Part shown: positions 54,393 to 63,736 of the stretch, in pieces | Layout: each line of letters starts with the position of its first letter | How positions within the stretch are numbered: the stretch's first letter is position 1 | From: Haloterrigena salina JCM 13891 | GTDB taxonomy: Archaea; Halobacteriota; Halobacteria; Halobacteriales; Natrialbaceae | Length of the DNA stretch: 64,000 nucleotides | NCBI RefSeq assembly: GCF_000337495.1 | Contig: NZ_AOIS01000036.1 | Location: forward strand, 81,692 to 145,691 | Reading direction: 5' to 3' | Notes under the pieces: model-generated | The model's database searches: none | What the model saw: the letters and a program-made list of their open reading frames with translations, nothing else | What the model was told of the DNA's origin: nothing | Position numbers and translations under genes: made by a program

Positions 54393-56176
54393 TCGGTCCC
54401 CGTCTCCGTCCAGCGGGCGTCGGCCAGCGTCCGCTGGACGACGTCGTTGCCGACCGCCTCCGCGAGCGTCTCGAAGCCCGCGCGCTCGCCGCGCTCGTCG
54501 GCGTTCGCGACGAGTCGCGAGACGATGAACTCCGGCGTCGACCGCCCGACCGTATCGAACCGGGGCTGGTAGTCGACCAGCAACTCGAGGTCGGGGTTCA
54601 GCCCCTCCGCGAAGATGCCGTCGACCCGCGCCTCCGGCGGCAGCGGCTCTAAGTCGTCCGCGAGGTGGGTGACGAACACGCCCAACGCGTCGCGATCGAC
54701 GGAGAGCGTCACCAGCCCGTGCAGGAGGTCGGCCGCGCTCCCGGGTTCGGTGATCGCCTCGAACTCGTCGACCAGCATCAGGGTGCGCCCGCCGGCCGAT
54801 AGCGGCGGCACGATCGAGCGCAGCGTCGACTCGAGGACGCCCGCGTTGAAACTCGCGTGGCGACGGTGGAAGACCAGCGAGTCGACCGGCGTCACCTCGG
54901 CCCGCTCGGCGGGGACGGGAAGCCCCATCATCGCCAGCAGGACCACTTGGCAGAGGGTCTCGAGCAGCGTCGTCTTCCCGCCGCTGTTGGCCCCGGTGAG
55001 CACGGAGACGTGCTCCTCACCGGGAACCGCGTTTACGCCCGCCGGAACCGCGGTCACGCCGTGGTCGCCGAGCGCGTAGGTGACCGACTGGACCGACTCG
55101 TCGTCGACGGCGGCGAGGGTGAGGTTCCGGGCGTTGACGACGGAGACGGCCGCGTCCGGGCGCTCGACGAACGTCGGCCGGGTGCAGTCGTACTCGAGGG
55201 CGAACCGGGCCAGCGAGAGGTGCAAGGCGATGTCGTCGACGGCGGAGACGGCCTGCTCGACGGCATCGCCCGTCTCCTCGAGGGTCGCCTCGAGTTCGCT
55301 CGCGACGGTTTCCTCGCGCCCGTCGATCGCGTCGGTGAGGTCGCTCCGGAGGGTTCGCAGCGTGGCGCCGACGAAGTCCGTCGCGTCGGTCGCGTCCGTC
55401 GGCATCGCGTCGCGAACCCGGTCGACGGTCACCGCCGTCTCGGTCAGCAGGTGGTCCTCGAAGGCCTCGCGGAACCGGCCGACGTCGCGGACGCCGTCCG
55501 ACCGGAGTTCCTCGATCAACTCGAGGGCGTTGGCGTCCATGTCCTCGACCGCGCCGAGGGCCTCCCGCAGGCGGTCGAGTTCCTCGTCGGCGCCCTCGCG
55601 CACTCGCCCGTGGTCGCCGTCCAGCGCCGCGAGCGCCTCGGCGGCTTCCGCGAGTCGCTCTCGCTCGAGATCCGCGACGGCGGCAAACGGGCCCGAGTCC
55701 ACCCCGGCCTCGAGCAGGGCGAGCGCGGCCTCGACGGCGGCGCGCTCGCTCCCCGCGCGCTCGTCGTAGCGCTCGTAGGCCGCGAGCACGGCCTCGCGGT
55801 CGTCGGTCTCGAGTGCGGCCCAGGCGTCCCGTGCCGCGAGGACGTCGTCCAGCCGTTCTTCCATCGCTTCGCGGTCGGTCAGCGGCGTCAGCACGCGAAC
55901 CCGGTCGGCCGCGCGCTGCGTGACGGCGTGTTCGACCGCCAGATCCAGCAGTTCCTTGTACGCCGACCGGGCGTCGCTCGTCGCCAGCACGTCCATCCCG
56001 TCGCCGCCCGTCGCTCGGCGCAGGATCCGCGTCGCCCGGCCGCGAGCGAGGCCGGCGTCCGCGAGCGCCCGCACGTCGCCGCTCTCGATCGCCTCGATCG
56101 CGCGGTCCCGTCCCAGTTCCTCGACCAGCGTCGCCCGCGTCTTCGGCCCGACGCCCCAGTACTCCTCGAGTCGCAT
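54389..56176 (-). CDS. MutS-related ATPase (archaeal MutS5/MutS2-like)
   Basis: A 595-aa protein of the MutS ABC-type ATPase family lacking the N-terminal mismatch-recognition domain. An N-terminal helix-hairpin-helix region (VGPKTRATLVEELG, about residues 6-60) precedes a long helical clamp/lever (about 70-330). The ATPase domain has Walker A TGANSGGKTTLLETL, signature-like STLRSIVPPL and Walker B LMLVDEFEA. Archaeal MutS5-type proteins act on recombination intermediates or other DNA structures, not canonical mismatch repair; the exact role is not settled. ATG 56176 is preferred over the start at 56209. Confidence 0.92.
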   Translation of the reverse strand: MRLEEYWGVGPKTRATLVEELGRDRAIEAIESGDVRALADAGLARGRATRILRRATGGDGMDVLATSDARSAYKELLDLAVEHAVTQRAADRVRVLTPLTDREAMEERLDDVLAARDAWAALETDDREAVLAAYERYDERAGSERAAVEAALALLEAGVDSGPFAAVADLERERLAEAAEALAALDGDHGRVREGADEELDRLREALGAVEDMDANALELIEELRSDGVRDVGRFREAFEDHLLTETAVTVDRVRDAMPTDATDATDFVGATLRTLRSDLTDAIDGREETVASELEATLEETGDAVEQAVSAVDDIALHLSLARFALEYDCTRPTFVERPDAAVSVVNARNLTLAAVDDESVQSVTYALGDHGVTAVPAGVNAVPGEEHVSVLTGANSGGKTTLLETLCQVVLLAMMGLPVPAERAEVTPVDSLVFHRRHASFNAGVLESTLRSIVPPLSAGGRTLMLVDEFEAITEPGSAADLLHGLVTLSVDRDALGVFVTHLADDLEPLPPEARVDGIFAEGLNPDLELLVDYQPRFDTVGRSTPEFIVSRLVANADERGERAGFETLAEAVGNDVVQRTLADARWTETGTD

Positions 56177-56281
56177 ACTCGTCGGATTCGAGGCAACCGT
56201 CTTGAACACTGTGCCTCGAGTCGCCTCGCCGAACCGAACCAGCGGGCTCTCGGTGCGACTCGTGGACCCTCGTCGACGCCC

Positions 56282-57673
56282 CTAGTAGAAGAGGCTGAAG
56301 AGACCGAACTGGACGGGGAGCAAGAGCAGGATCGTCGCGAGCGAGCAGGCGACCGTGGCGACGATCAACTCCCGCGTCCGGACGTCGCCCTCGTTCAGAA
56401 TGACGATGAGGACCGCCGACTGGTAGGGGAAGAAGTACGAACTCAGCGCCATCGTTTCCGCGAGCAAGACGGGCGTGAACGGGAGCCCCGCCGCGTCGAT
56501 GTAGGGAATGAGGATCGGCGTCAGCACGCTCGCGACGGCCAACCCCTCCATCAGGAAGGTCAGCGCGAACGTGATGCAGAAGACGGCGGCGAGAACGACT
56601 ACGAGCGGTCCGTCGGACGGCACCAACGCGAGTAGCTGGGTCGCCGCACTATCGGTGAACCCGGTTCGGGTCAGTCCGTCGCCGATCGCGAACACCGCGG
56701 CGATGAAAAAGAGGATCGTGAAGTCGACGTCGCTCCCGACGGTCTCGAAGTCAGCGACGCCGAGGGAGGGCAGGTACGCCAGGATGACGACGGCGACCGC
56801 ACCGACCACCGGATGGAAGCCGTGGACGAAGTCCGTCGCCCAGATCAGCGTCCCGACGAGCAGGAACGCGAGCATCCGTCGCTGGGCCCCGGTGTCGGCC
56901 GACCGTTCATCTTCGGGCAGTTCGAAACTGGAGTCGGCCGCGGGCCGGAAGAGGGCGTAGACGATGCCGACGACCAGCAGCACGCGGAGAAGTCCCATGA
57001 CGGGGTACATGTGGAGCGACCACTCGGACCAGGAGATGGTGTGGCCGGCGATCGATTCCCCGAACCCGGAGATGATGATGTTCGGCAGGTCCGCGGTCAG
57101 AATCCCTGCCGAGCCGTAGAACGTGGCGAACAGCGGGCCGAGATAGAGGCCGACCTGCGCCCGGCGGGAGTCGAACAGGGAGCCGAGTTCCCGGAGGATG
57201 GGCGCGAGCGCGAGGATGCGGACGAGCGCCGACGGCACGAGGAAGGCCAGGGCGTGGGCGCCGATCGAGAGCGCGAGCAACAGGCGACGGTACGCTCGGA
57301 GCGAGTCGCCGTCGGCCGCGTCGCCGATGCTTCTGGTCGCGATCCACCGACCGACGCCGTTCGCGAGGCCGCTCTGGCGCGTCGCCTCGCCCATCAGTAA
57401 CCCGAAGCCGATGAGCCACGTCGCCGGCTTCTGGAATCCGGCGAGCGCAAGTTCCGTCGAGACGGCGACGGCGATCAGTCCGAGCGCGATCAGCCCCGTG
57501 TACGACGGCGGTACCGGCGTCAGGACCCAGAGGACGATACAGAAGAGCGTGATCGAGAGCATCGTCGCCGCCGATCCCGCGGCGAGCATCCACGTCGCGA
57601 CGGCGACGGCGGCAGCGAGCGGGAACGCGATTGTCGGCGATCGAGCCACGTCGATCGCGTTCAGTCGGTTCAT
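56282..57673 (-). CDS. SLC13 family anion/Na+ symporter
   Basis: A 463-aa membrane protein with about 12 hydrophobic helices. It carries the divalent-anion symporter family features: paired hairpin-like segments in each half (for example SAGILTADLPNIIISG and TFLMEGLAVASVLTPIL) and a final FFPYQSAVLIVIL. Members move dicarboxylates, sulfate or phosphate with Na+. The substrate is not predictable. The gene stands alone on the minus strand. Confidence 0.88.
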   Translation of the reverse strand: MNRLNAIDVARSPTIAFPLAAAVAVATWMLAAGSAATMLSITLFCIVLWVLTPVPPSYTGLIALGLIAVAVSTELALAGFQKPATWLIGFGLLMGEATRQSGLANGVGRWIATRSIGDAADGDSLRAYRRLLLALSIGAHALAFLVPSALVRILALAPILRELGSLFDSRRAQVGLYLGPLFATFYGSAGILTADLPNIIISGFGESIAGHTISWSEWSLHMYPVMGLLRVLLVVGIVYALFRPAADSSFELPEDERSADTGAQRRMLAFLLVGTLIWATDFVHGFHPVVGAVAVVILAYLPSLGVADFETVGSDVDFTILFFIAAVFAIGDGLTRTGFTDSAATQLLALVPSDGPLVVVLAAVFCITFALTFLMEGLAVASVLTPILIPYIDAAGLPFTPVLLAETMALSSYFFPYQSAVLIVILNEGDVRTRELIVATVACSLATILLLLPVQFGLFSLFY

Positions 57674-58019
57674 TGAACAGTGTTCTCCGATGCAATAGTA
57701 AAATTGCCGTGATTTACCGGTCGTCCCTCAGACGGTTCGAAAGCCCGAAGAGGCGCCGCGTCGTCCGACGACCGCAAAACGTCCTCATGTTCGTGGTGGC
57801 CACCGCGATCGCGGATCGACCGACCATATCGATCGGTCGAAAACGCCGTCGCTGACGGTCGGTTTTCGGCCACCGCCACGGATCGGGCTCGCGATGAGAC
57901 GCCGCCGTCGCGTCGTTCCGCGAGAAGTGTACACGATCGTGCCCATATTTTTGCCGCACCGGGAGCTGATGAGGCACAAACACGGGGATTTTTATCGACT
58001 GGGCTCCCTACGGACGACC
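57674..58019. other. Divergent intergenic region, SLC13 carrier to purF
   Basis: No gene is supported here in 346 nt. An 8-bp inverted repeat (TCGACCGA ... TCGGTCGA, 57816-57840) lies in the middle, next to a second weaker dyad. The purF promoter probably uses the TTTTTATC element at 57988-57995, about 25-32 nt upstream of ATG 58020. In-frame codons upstream of 58020 do not look coding. Confidence 0.5.
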
Positions 58020-59531
58020 ATGACTGATGGGCGGGGCGAGACTCCCCGGCGAACAGGGATGACCGAAAAGTGCGGCGTCGTCGGCGTCTCACTCGACGGT
58101 CGAGACGCGGCGCGGCCGTTGTACTACGCGCTCTACGCGCTCCAGCACCGCGGCCAAGAGTCTGCCGGAATCGTCACCCACGACGGCTTCCAGCAGCACA
58201 GCCACGTCGAGATGGGCCTGGTGGGCGATGCCTTCGGCGAGGACGACCTCGACACGCTCAACGGGGCAGCGGGGATCGGCCACGTCCGGTATCCGACGGC
58301 CGGCTCGGTCGATTCCTCGTGTGCCCAGCCGTTCTCCGTCTCCTTCAAGAGCGGTTCGCTGGGGCTTTCCCACAACGGCAACCTCGTCAACGCCGACGAG
58401 ATCCGTGACGAACTCGCCGCCGCGGGCCACGCCTTCACCAGCGACGGCGACACCGAGGTCATCGCCCACGACCTCGCGCGCAACTTACTCGAGGAGGACC
58501 TCGTTCGCGCGGTCAAGCACACGATGCAGCGGATCCACGGCTCGTACTCGCTGACGATCAGCCACGACGACACCATCCTCGGCGTCCGCGACCCGCAGGG
58601 GAACCGGCCGCTCTGTATCGGCGAACTCGAGGACGGCTACATCCTCGCCTCGGAGTCGGCGGCGATCGACACCCTCGACGGGGAACTCGTCCGCGACGTG
58701 CGGCCGGGCGAACTGGTCGTCCTGCAGGAGGACGGCGAGGGCTTCGACTCCTACCAGTTGGTCGAGGAGGAAAACACGGCCCACTGCTTCTTCGAACACG
58801 TCTACTTCGCCCGCCCCGACAGCGTCATCGACGAGACGCTGGTCTACGAGGCCCGCCGGAACCTCGGCCGCAAGCTCTGGGAGGAGAGCGGCGTCGAGAC
58901 CGACGTCGTGATGCCGGTCCCCGACTCCGGGCGCGCCTTCGCTTCGGGTTACGCCGACGCCGCGAGCGAGACGACCGCCGACGGCGAGCCTCGAGACTCC
59001 GAGGACGCCGGCGTCGAGTTCGCCGAGGGGATGATGAAGAACCGCTACGTCGGCCGGACGTTCATCATGCCGACCCAGGACGAGCGCGAACGCGCGGTGC
59101 GGCTGAAGCTCAACCCGATCAAATCGACGATCGAGGGGAAGACCGTCACGGTCATCGACGACTCGATCGTCCGCGGGACGACCTCCACGCAACTGGTCCA
59201 ACTGCTCAAGGACTGCGGCGCCGAAGAGGTCCACGTCCGCATCGGCGCTCCGGCGATCGTCGCCCCCTGTTACATGGGGATCGACATGGCCACCCGCGAG
59301 GAACTGATCGCCTCCGACAAGTCCACCGCCGAAATTCGCGACGAAATTCAGGCCGACAGTCTCGCCTACCTCTCGACCGACGCCGTCGCCGACGTCCTCG
59401 AGACGGAGCGCCTCGACCTCTGTCTGGGCTGTGTCACCGGCGAGTACCCCTACGACATCGAGGGCGAGGAGACCGACCGCGACGTCTCTCGTCCCGATAT
59501 CGGCGGACAGCAGCTCCCAGCGGACGACTAA
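58020..59531 (+). CDS. purF: Amidophosphoribosyltransferase PurF
   Basis: A 503-aa enzyme making phosphoribosylamine from PRPP and glutamine, the first step of purine synthesis. The start at ATG 58020 gives a 17-residue propeptide before the nucleophile Cys18 (TEKCGVVGVS), as in forms that mature by cleavage; ATG 58059 would give a shorter one. The PRPP loop is VIDDSIVRGTTS. The four Fe-S cysteines of the B. subtilis type are present (HCFFEH, APCYMG and LCLGC), so it probably carries a 4Fe-4S cluster. It is followed by hairpins. Confidence 0.96.
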   Translation: MTDGRGETPRRTGMTEKCGVVGVSLDGRDAARPLYYALYALQHRGQESAGIVTHDGFQQHSHVEMGLVGDAFGEDDLDTLNGAAGIGHVRYPTAGSVDSSCAQPFSVSFKSGSLGLSHNGNLVNADEIRDELAAAGHAFTSDGDTEVIAHDLARNLLEEDLVRAVKHTMQRIHGSYSLTISHDDTILGVRDPQGNRPLCIGELEDGYILASESAAIDTLDGELVRDVRPGELVVLQEDGEGFDSYQLVEEENTAHCFFEHVYFARPDSVIDETLVYEARRNLGRKLWEESGVETDVVMPVPDSGRAFASGYADAASETTADGEPRDSEDAGVEFAEGMMKNRYVGRTFIMPTQDERERAVRLKLNPIKSTIEGKTVTVIDDSIVRGTTSTQLVQLLKDCGAEEVHVRIGAPAIVAPCYMGIDMATREELIASDKSTAEIRDEIQADSLAYLSTDAVADVLETERLDLCLGCVTGEYPYDIEGEETDRDVSRPDIGGQQLPADD

Positions 59532-59547
59532 CGAACTTTTCCGCTGC

Positions 59548-59623
59548 GGGTGCGCCTACGACGCACCCTCGGGAAAACTTCGATGAAAAGCACTCCTCCC
59601 TCCGTTCCGGACGCGAAGCGTCC
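59548..59623 (+). terminator. Two hairpins downstream of purF
   Basis: A 7-bp stem (GGGTGCG / CGCACCC, 59548-59568) lies 17 nt after the purF stop, flanked by TTTTCC and GGGAAAA that extend it imperfectly. A second hairpin, GGACGC-GAA-GCGTCC, is at 59609-59623. They may contribute to 3'-end formation between convergent purF and the DUF420 gene. Confidence 0.4.
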
Positions 59624-59709
59624 TCCATATCGGTCGTCGGCCCGCTCGCTCGTTTCACTCGCTCGCGGATCTACCGGTGTCCTCAACTGGTTCCTCGCCT
59701 ATCGCTCTC

Positions 59710-60273
59710 TCAGTAGACCACGTGCAACAGCACGTAGACGACGATCCCCAGCGAGAAGGAGATCAGCCACAGGCTCGCGGCGATCCGACCGACGCGGGCG
59801 TGGTTCGTCCGGTAGAGTTCGTCGATCGGATACGCGCCGGCGAGCAACAGCGCGTAGTAGACCAGCGGCACGCAGACGATCGCGAGGAAGATGTGAATCG
59901 CGAGGATCGGGTAATAGACGAACTGTTTGATCGTCTCGGGTCCGGGGAACGGCTGCGGTCCCCCGGTCGCGACCAGCCGGTAGAGGTAGAAGGTCAGGAA
60001 GGCCGCGAACAGGACGAACGAGGTGACCATCGCCAGTCGGTGGCGATCGACGTTCCCGCGACGGATCGCCCGCCAACCCACGGTAATCGTCCCGATCGCT
60101 GCGGCGCTGATGAGTGCGTTGAGGAGGGGGATCGACTCGAGGACCCAGTCGGGCGCGATCGGTACCGTCGAGGATGGGATCCGGCCGCCCGCGGCCGCGA
60201 AGACGATCGCGAGCGAGACGACACTCAGGACGGCCGTCAGGATATTGACGCGCTCTCGAGGGACGTACTCCAT
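59710..60273 (-). CDS. DUF420 membrane protein
   Basis: A 187-aa protein with five hydrophobic helices. It has a basic N-terminus (EYVPRERVN), GWRAIRRGNVDRHR between helices 2 and 3, and HRLAMVTSF and YYPILAIHIFLAIVCVPLV (quoted in part) with conserved histidines. This matches DUF420, whose members lie near cytochrome oxidase genes and may help assemble haem-copper oxidases. No oxidase subunit is adjacent here, so this role is inference. ATG 60273 is preferred over the upstream in-frame start. Confidence 0.9.
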   Translation of the reverse strand: MEYVPRERVNILTAVLSVVSLAIVFAAAGGRIPSSTVPIAPDWVLESIPLLNALISAAAIGTITVGWRAIRRGNVDRHRLAMVTSFVLFAAFLTFYLYRLVATGGPQPFPGPETIKQFVYYPILAIHIFLAIVCVPLVYYALLLAGAYPIDELYRTNHARVGRIAASLWLISFSLGIVVYVLLHVVY

Positions 60274-60487
60274 ACCTCGAGATTCGACTCTGCGGGGAAA
60301 GTGGTTACTGTCGTGGTCGGTTGCGCGTCGCGTCAACAGTGACCGATGGAGCCGTAGCCGTCGCTCGAGGGCACAAGTATCGACGGAACCGGTACCGAAC
60401 AGCGCTGTCGCTATCCGGTGTAGTGTCCGTCAGAAGTTATGCGTGGGTGATGTCCTCGAAGGGAAATCACCTGCATCGTTTCGCTCG

Positions 60488-60526
60488 ACGGCAACGCCGT
60501 CTCACGTTTGGTGGACTTCGTCCACC
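60488..60526 (-). terminator. Hairpins downstream of tRNA-Leu, one identical to 13133-13151
   Basis: Past the tRNA 3' end on the minus strand there are two stem-loops: GGTGGAC-TTC-GTCCACC (60510-60526) and ACGGC-AAC-GCCGT within the 19-nt sequence 60488-60506 that is identical to 13133-13151. The 19-mer begins 28 nt past the tRNA. Transcription termination or processing is a reasonable guess. Confidence 0.4.
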
Positions 60527-60533
60527 CATGCGA

Positions 60534-60618
<85 letters not shown>

Positions 60619-60764
60619 TCGCGGTGTCTTTGTCTTACTGCACTCAACCGTATCCATCGGTATTACAAAAGCCCTTTCTTTTTCTCCCGGCCTGCGCCGA
60701 GGTCACACGGGACTGAGGGAATTCGAGGCGGTGATTTGAAATGCTCGAGTTGCCAAAAGGTACC

Positions 60765-61301
60765 ATGGCTAAGTATTCGACCGGTTCGTCCTCCGGCGGC
60801 GGCGGGACAAGCTGCGAACTCTGCGGTGCCGAGAGCGACTCGCTGCGACTCGCCACGGTCGCCGGCGCCGAACTCGAGGTCTGTCCGGACTGTGCACCTC
60901 ACGACGACACCCAGAAGCGTTCGGGATCGGGTTCGGGCCGCGGCTCTCGCGGACAGGACCAGGGCCGAGGCGATTCGAACGACGAACCGAGCCGCAAGCA
61001 GAAGGCCGCCCAGAACGTCGCCAAGGCGAACCCGGTCTGGGACGGCGACTCCGAGCACTGGGAGCAGGAGGGGACGAACTACGACGACGATCCGCTGCCG
61101 TATCTCGTCTCCGGCTACGGCGAGAAACTCGAGGCGGCGCGCCAGGACGCCGGCCTGCAGCGCGAGGAACTCGCCGAGGAACTCGGCGCGCGCGAGAAGG
61201 ACCTCCTCGCGGTCGAACAGGGCCGGGCGGCCCAAGACGGCGTCGGCGGCGGCCTGATCGAAGCCCTCGAAGAGCGACTGGACGTGACGCTGTCCGAGTG
61301 A
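60765..61301 (+). CDS. Archaeal multiprotein bridging factor aMBF1
   Basis: A 178-aa protein with an N-terminal zinc ribbon (CELC ... CPDC, about residues 18-45), a Gly/Ser/Arg-rich acidic linker (about 50-90), and a C-terminal Cro/XRE-type HTH (LEAARQDAGLQREELAEELG). This is the layout of aMBF1, associated with transcription and with the ribosome in archaea. ATG 60765 is preferred over a start at 60741. It is divergent from the tRNA-Leu gene. Confidence 0.92.
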   Translation: MAKYSTGSSSGGGGTSCELCGAESDSLRLATVAGAELEVCPDCAPHDDTQKRSGSGSGRGSRGQDQGRGDSNDEPSRKQKAAQNVAKANPVWDGDSEHWEQEGTNYDDDPLPYLVSGYGEKLEAARQDAGLQREELAEELGAREKDLLAVEQGRAAQDGVGGGLIEALEERLDVTLSE

Positions 61302-61377
61302 GGTCGCGCTCGGCATATCGATTCGACTGACTGTTTCGGCAAGCAGACTTTTCATAGCTGACGAGAGAGTGGACCCA

Positions 61378-62235
61378 ATGACCGGACAACGGGCAGCCAG
61401 GGAGCCCTACACCACGCGATTCGAAACCGAGGTGACGTCAATCGACGGGCGCACGGTCTGGCTGGAGACGAGCTACTTCTACGGGACGAGCGACGGCCAA
61501 CCGGCCGACCGCGGGACCGTCGGCGACGCGACGGTCACAGACGTGCAACTGGTCGACGGCGAACAGGCTCACGTGCTGGCCGAGGACCCGTCGTTCAGGG
61601 CGGGCCATCGCGTGCTCTGTTCGATCGACTGGTCGTTTCGCATGTACTGCATGCGCGCGCACACGGCCGCCCACATCTGCTACGGCGCCGCCAGGCGCTG
61701 CCTCGAGTCCCCGGGGTACGCCGGCCTCGAGATCGGCGAGGAGACGGTCGCGGTAGACCTCGAGACCGCGCCGCTCGACGACGAGGCGCTGATCGAACTC
61801 GACGAGTTGATCAACCGGACCGTCTGGGAGTCGAGGCCGGTCTCCTGGGAGAGTGTTCCCGTCGCGACGGCCCGCGAACGCGAGGACATCATTTTCGACG
61901 AGGAGCGTTCCGGGATGGCCGTCGAAAAGGGTCGGGCCCGCGTCGTGACGATCGGCGACGAGGACGACACCGGCCACGGGATGGCGACCGCGGACGCGGG
62001 GGAGCCGTGGAACGTGGCGGCCTGCGGCGGGACTCACGTCCGGAACACCCGCGAGGTCGGTCCCGTCACGGTGCTCGGCTGCTCGAGCCCCGCCGAGGGA
62101 ATCCGCCGGATCGAGTTCGCCGTCGGTCCGCAGGCGATCGACCGGCGGACCGCCGAGAAGCGGGCCGCCTTCGCCGCGTCGGCAGCATTGGACGTCGACC
62201 TCGAGGACGTCGGCGACGAACTCGAACGCGCCTGA
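61378..62235 (+). CDS. Alanyl-tRNA editing protein, AlaX-like
   Basis: A 285-aa enzyme of the AlaX/threonyl-alanyl editing family, which removes wrongly attached amino acids from tRNA-Ala. The zinc site is HTAAH (about residues 98-102) and CGGTH (about 216-220). An N-terminal beta domain (about 1-85) precedes the editing core. It is separated from aMBF1 by 76 nt on the same strand. ATG 61378 is preferred; an in-frame GTG at 61369 is possible. Confidence 0.92.
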   Translation: MTGQRAAREPYTTRFETEVTSIDGRTVWLETSYFYGTSDGQPADRGTVGDATVTDVQLVDGEQAHVLAEDPSFRAGHRVLCSIDWSFRMYCMRAHTAAHICYGAARRCLESPGYAGLEIGEETVAVDLETAPLDDEALIELDELINRTVWESRPVSWESVPVATAREREDIIFDEERSGMAVEKGRARVVTIGDEDDTGHGMATADAGEPWNVAACGGTHVRNTREVGPVTVLGCSSPAEGIRRIEFAVGPQAIDRRTAEKRAAFAASAALDVDLEDVGDELERA

Positions 62236-62358
62236 GAACTGACAAGGCTCGCTCTACGGAGACCGGCGATCGTCGCAAGCACTGGTTTCATATCGCCGTG
62301 TTCCGGATTACGACGTAGCTATAGCTCGGCGGCTTGCTCACGGTAGGTAGAAACTATT

Positions 62359-62374
62359 ACTATCTTCGAAGTGA
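62359..62374 (+). promoter_or_regulatory. Candidate TrmB-like operator upstream of gnaD
   Basis: TACT, eight bases, then AGTG matches the half-site pair TACT-N8-AGTA of the haloarchaeal TrmB motif (TACT-N7/8-GAGTA, as I recall it) at seven of the eight half-site positions. It lies about 10-26 nt before the gnaD ATG at 62385. A TrmB-type regulator gene follows gnaD. This is weak evidence by itself. Confidence 0.3.
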
Positions 62375-62384
62375 ATTTACAACC

Positions 62385-63623
62385 ATGGGAGTCGATTACT
62401 CACAGCTGCACGATCCGAACGCCGAGTATACGATGCGCGACCTCTCGGCGGAGACGATGCAGGTCACCCGCGAACGCGGGGGCGGCCGGGACATCGAAAT
62501 CACCGACATCCAGACGACGATGATCGACGGGAACTTCCCGTGGACGTTGGTCCGGATCTACACCGACGCCGGCATCGTCGGCACCGGCGAAGCCTACTGG
62601 GGCGCCGGCGTCCCGGAACTGATCCAGCGGATGACGCCCTTCCTGCAGGGCGAGAACCCGCTTGACATCGATCGGCTGACCGAGCACCTCGTCCAGAAGA
62701 TGTCCGGCGAGGGGTCGATCGCCGGCGTCACCGTCACCGCCATCGCGGGCATCGAGGTCGCTCTGCACGATCTGGCGGGGAAGATCCTCGATGTGCCGGC
62801 CTACCAGCTGCTGGGCGGCAAGTACCGCGACGAGGTCCGCGTCTACTGCGACTGCCACACCGAAGCGGAGGCCGACCCCGAGGCCTGCGCCGACGAGGCC
62901 GAACGCGTCGTCGAGGACCTGGGCTACGACGCCCTGAAGTTCGACCTCGACGTCCCCTCGGGCCACGAGAAGGACCGCGCGAACCGCCACCTCCGCGAGC
63001 CCGAAATCGAGCACAAGGCCGAGATCGTCGAGCGGGTCACCGAGCGCGTCGGCGACCGCGCCGACGTCGCCTTCGACTGCCACTGGACGTTCTCCGGCGG
63101 CAGCGCGAAGCGCCTCGCGAAGCGCTTAGAGGAGTACGACGTCTGGTGGCTCGAAGACCCCGTCCCGCCGGAGAACCACGACGTTCAGCGGGAGGTTACC
63201 CAGTCGACCGAGACGCCGATCACCGTCGGCGAGAACGTTTACCGGAAACACGGCCAGCGCCGCCTGCTCGAGGAGCAGGCCGTCGACATCATCGCGCCGG
63301 ACATGCCCAAAGTCGGCGGCATGCGCGAGACGCGAAAGATCGCCGATCTCGCGGACATGTACTACGTGCCGGTCGCGATGCACAACGTCTCCTCACCGGT
63401 CGCGACGACGGCCAGCGCCCACGTCGGCGCGGCGATCCCGAACTCGCTGGCCGTCGAGTACCACTCCTACGAACTCGGCTGGTGGGAGGACCTCGTCGAG
63501 GAAGACGTTATCGAGGACGGCTACATCGAGATTCCCGAGGAGCCGGGGCTCGGCGTAACCCTCGATATGGACGTCGTCGAGGAGCACATGGTCGAGGGAG
63601 AGGAACTCTTTGACGAGGCCTAA
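62385..63623 (+). CDS. gnaD: D-gluconate dehydratase (mandelate-racemase/enolase family)
   Basis: A 412-aa enolase-superfamily sugar-acid dehydratase. The N-terminal capping domain has NFPWTLVRIYTDAGIVGTGE (in part); the barrel has the YDALKFDLDV lysine strand, the metal ligands in DCHW, EDPVPPEN and GENVYRKH, and the late catalytic HN in AMHNVSSP. It most resembles the gluconate dehydratase of haloarchaea, which feeds the semi-phosphorylative Entner-Doudoroff pathway. A galactonate or xylonate specificity is possible. ATG 62385 is preferred over 62334. A TrmB-like regulator follows. Confidence 0.88.
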   Translation: MGVDYSQLHDPNAEYTMRDLSAETMQVTRERGGGRDIEITDIQTTMIDGNFPWTLVRIYTDAGIVGTGEAYWGAGVPELIQRMTPFLQGENPLDIDRLTEHLVQKMSGEGSIAGVTVTAIAGIEVALHDLAGKILDVPAYQLLGGKYRDEVRVYCDCHTEAEADPEACADEAERVVEDLGYDALKFDLDVPSGHEKDRANRHLREPEIEHKAEIVERVTERVGDRADVAFDCHWTFSGGSAKRLAKRLEEYDVWWLEDPVPPENHDVQREVTQSTETPITVGENVYRKHGQRRLLEEQAVDIIAPDMPKVGGMRETRKIADLADMYYVPVAMHNVSSPVATTASAHVGAAIPNSLAVEYHSYELGWWEDLVEEDVIEDGYIEIPEEPGLGVTLDMDVVEEHMVEGEELFDEA

Positions 63624-63736
63624 GTCGCGTCGAACCCGCGATCTGACGCGATTGCGTATTTTGCCGGTACGTCTGAGAACGGAGTCCGGACCGGACATAT
63701 TTTACATCGACCGTCACTCTAGATAACTGAATACGC

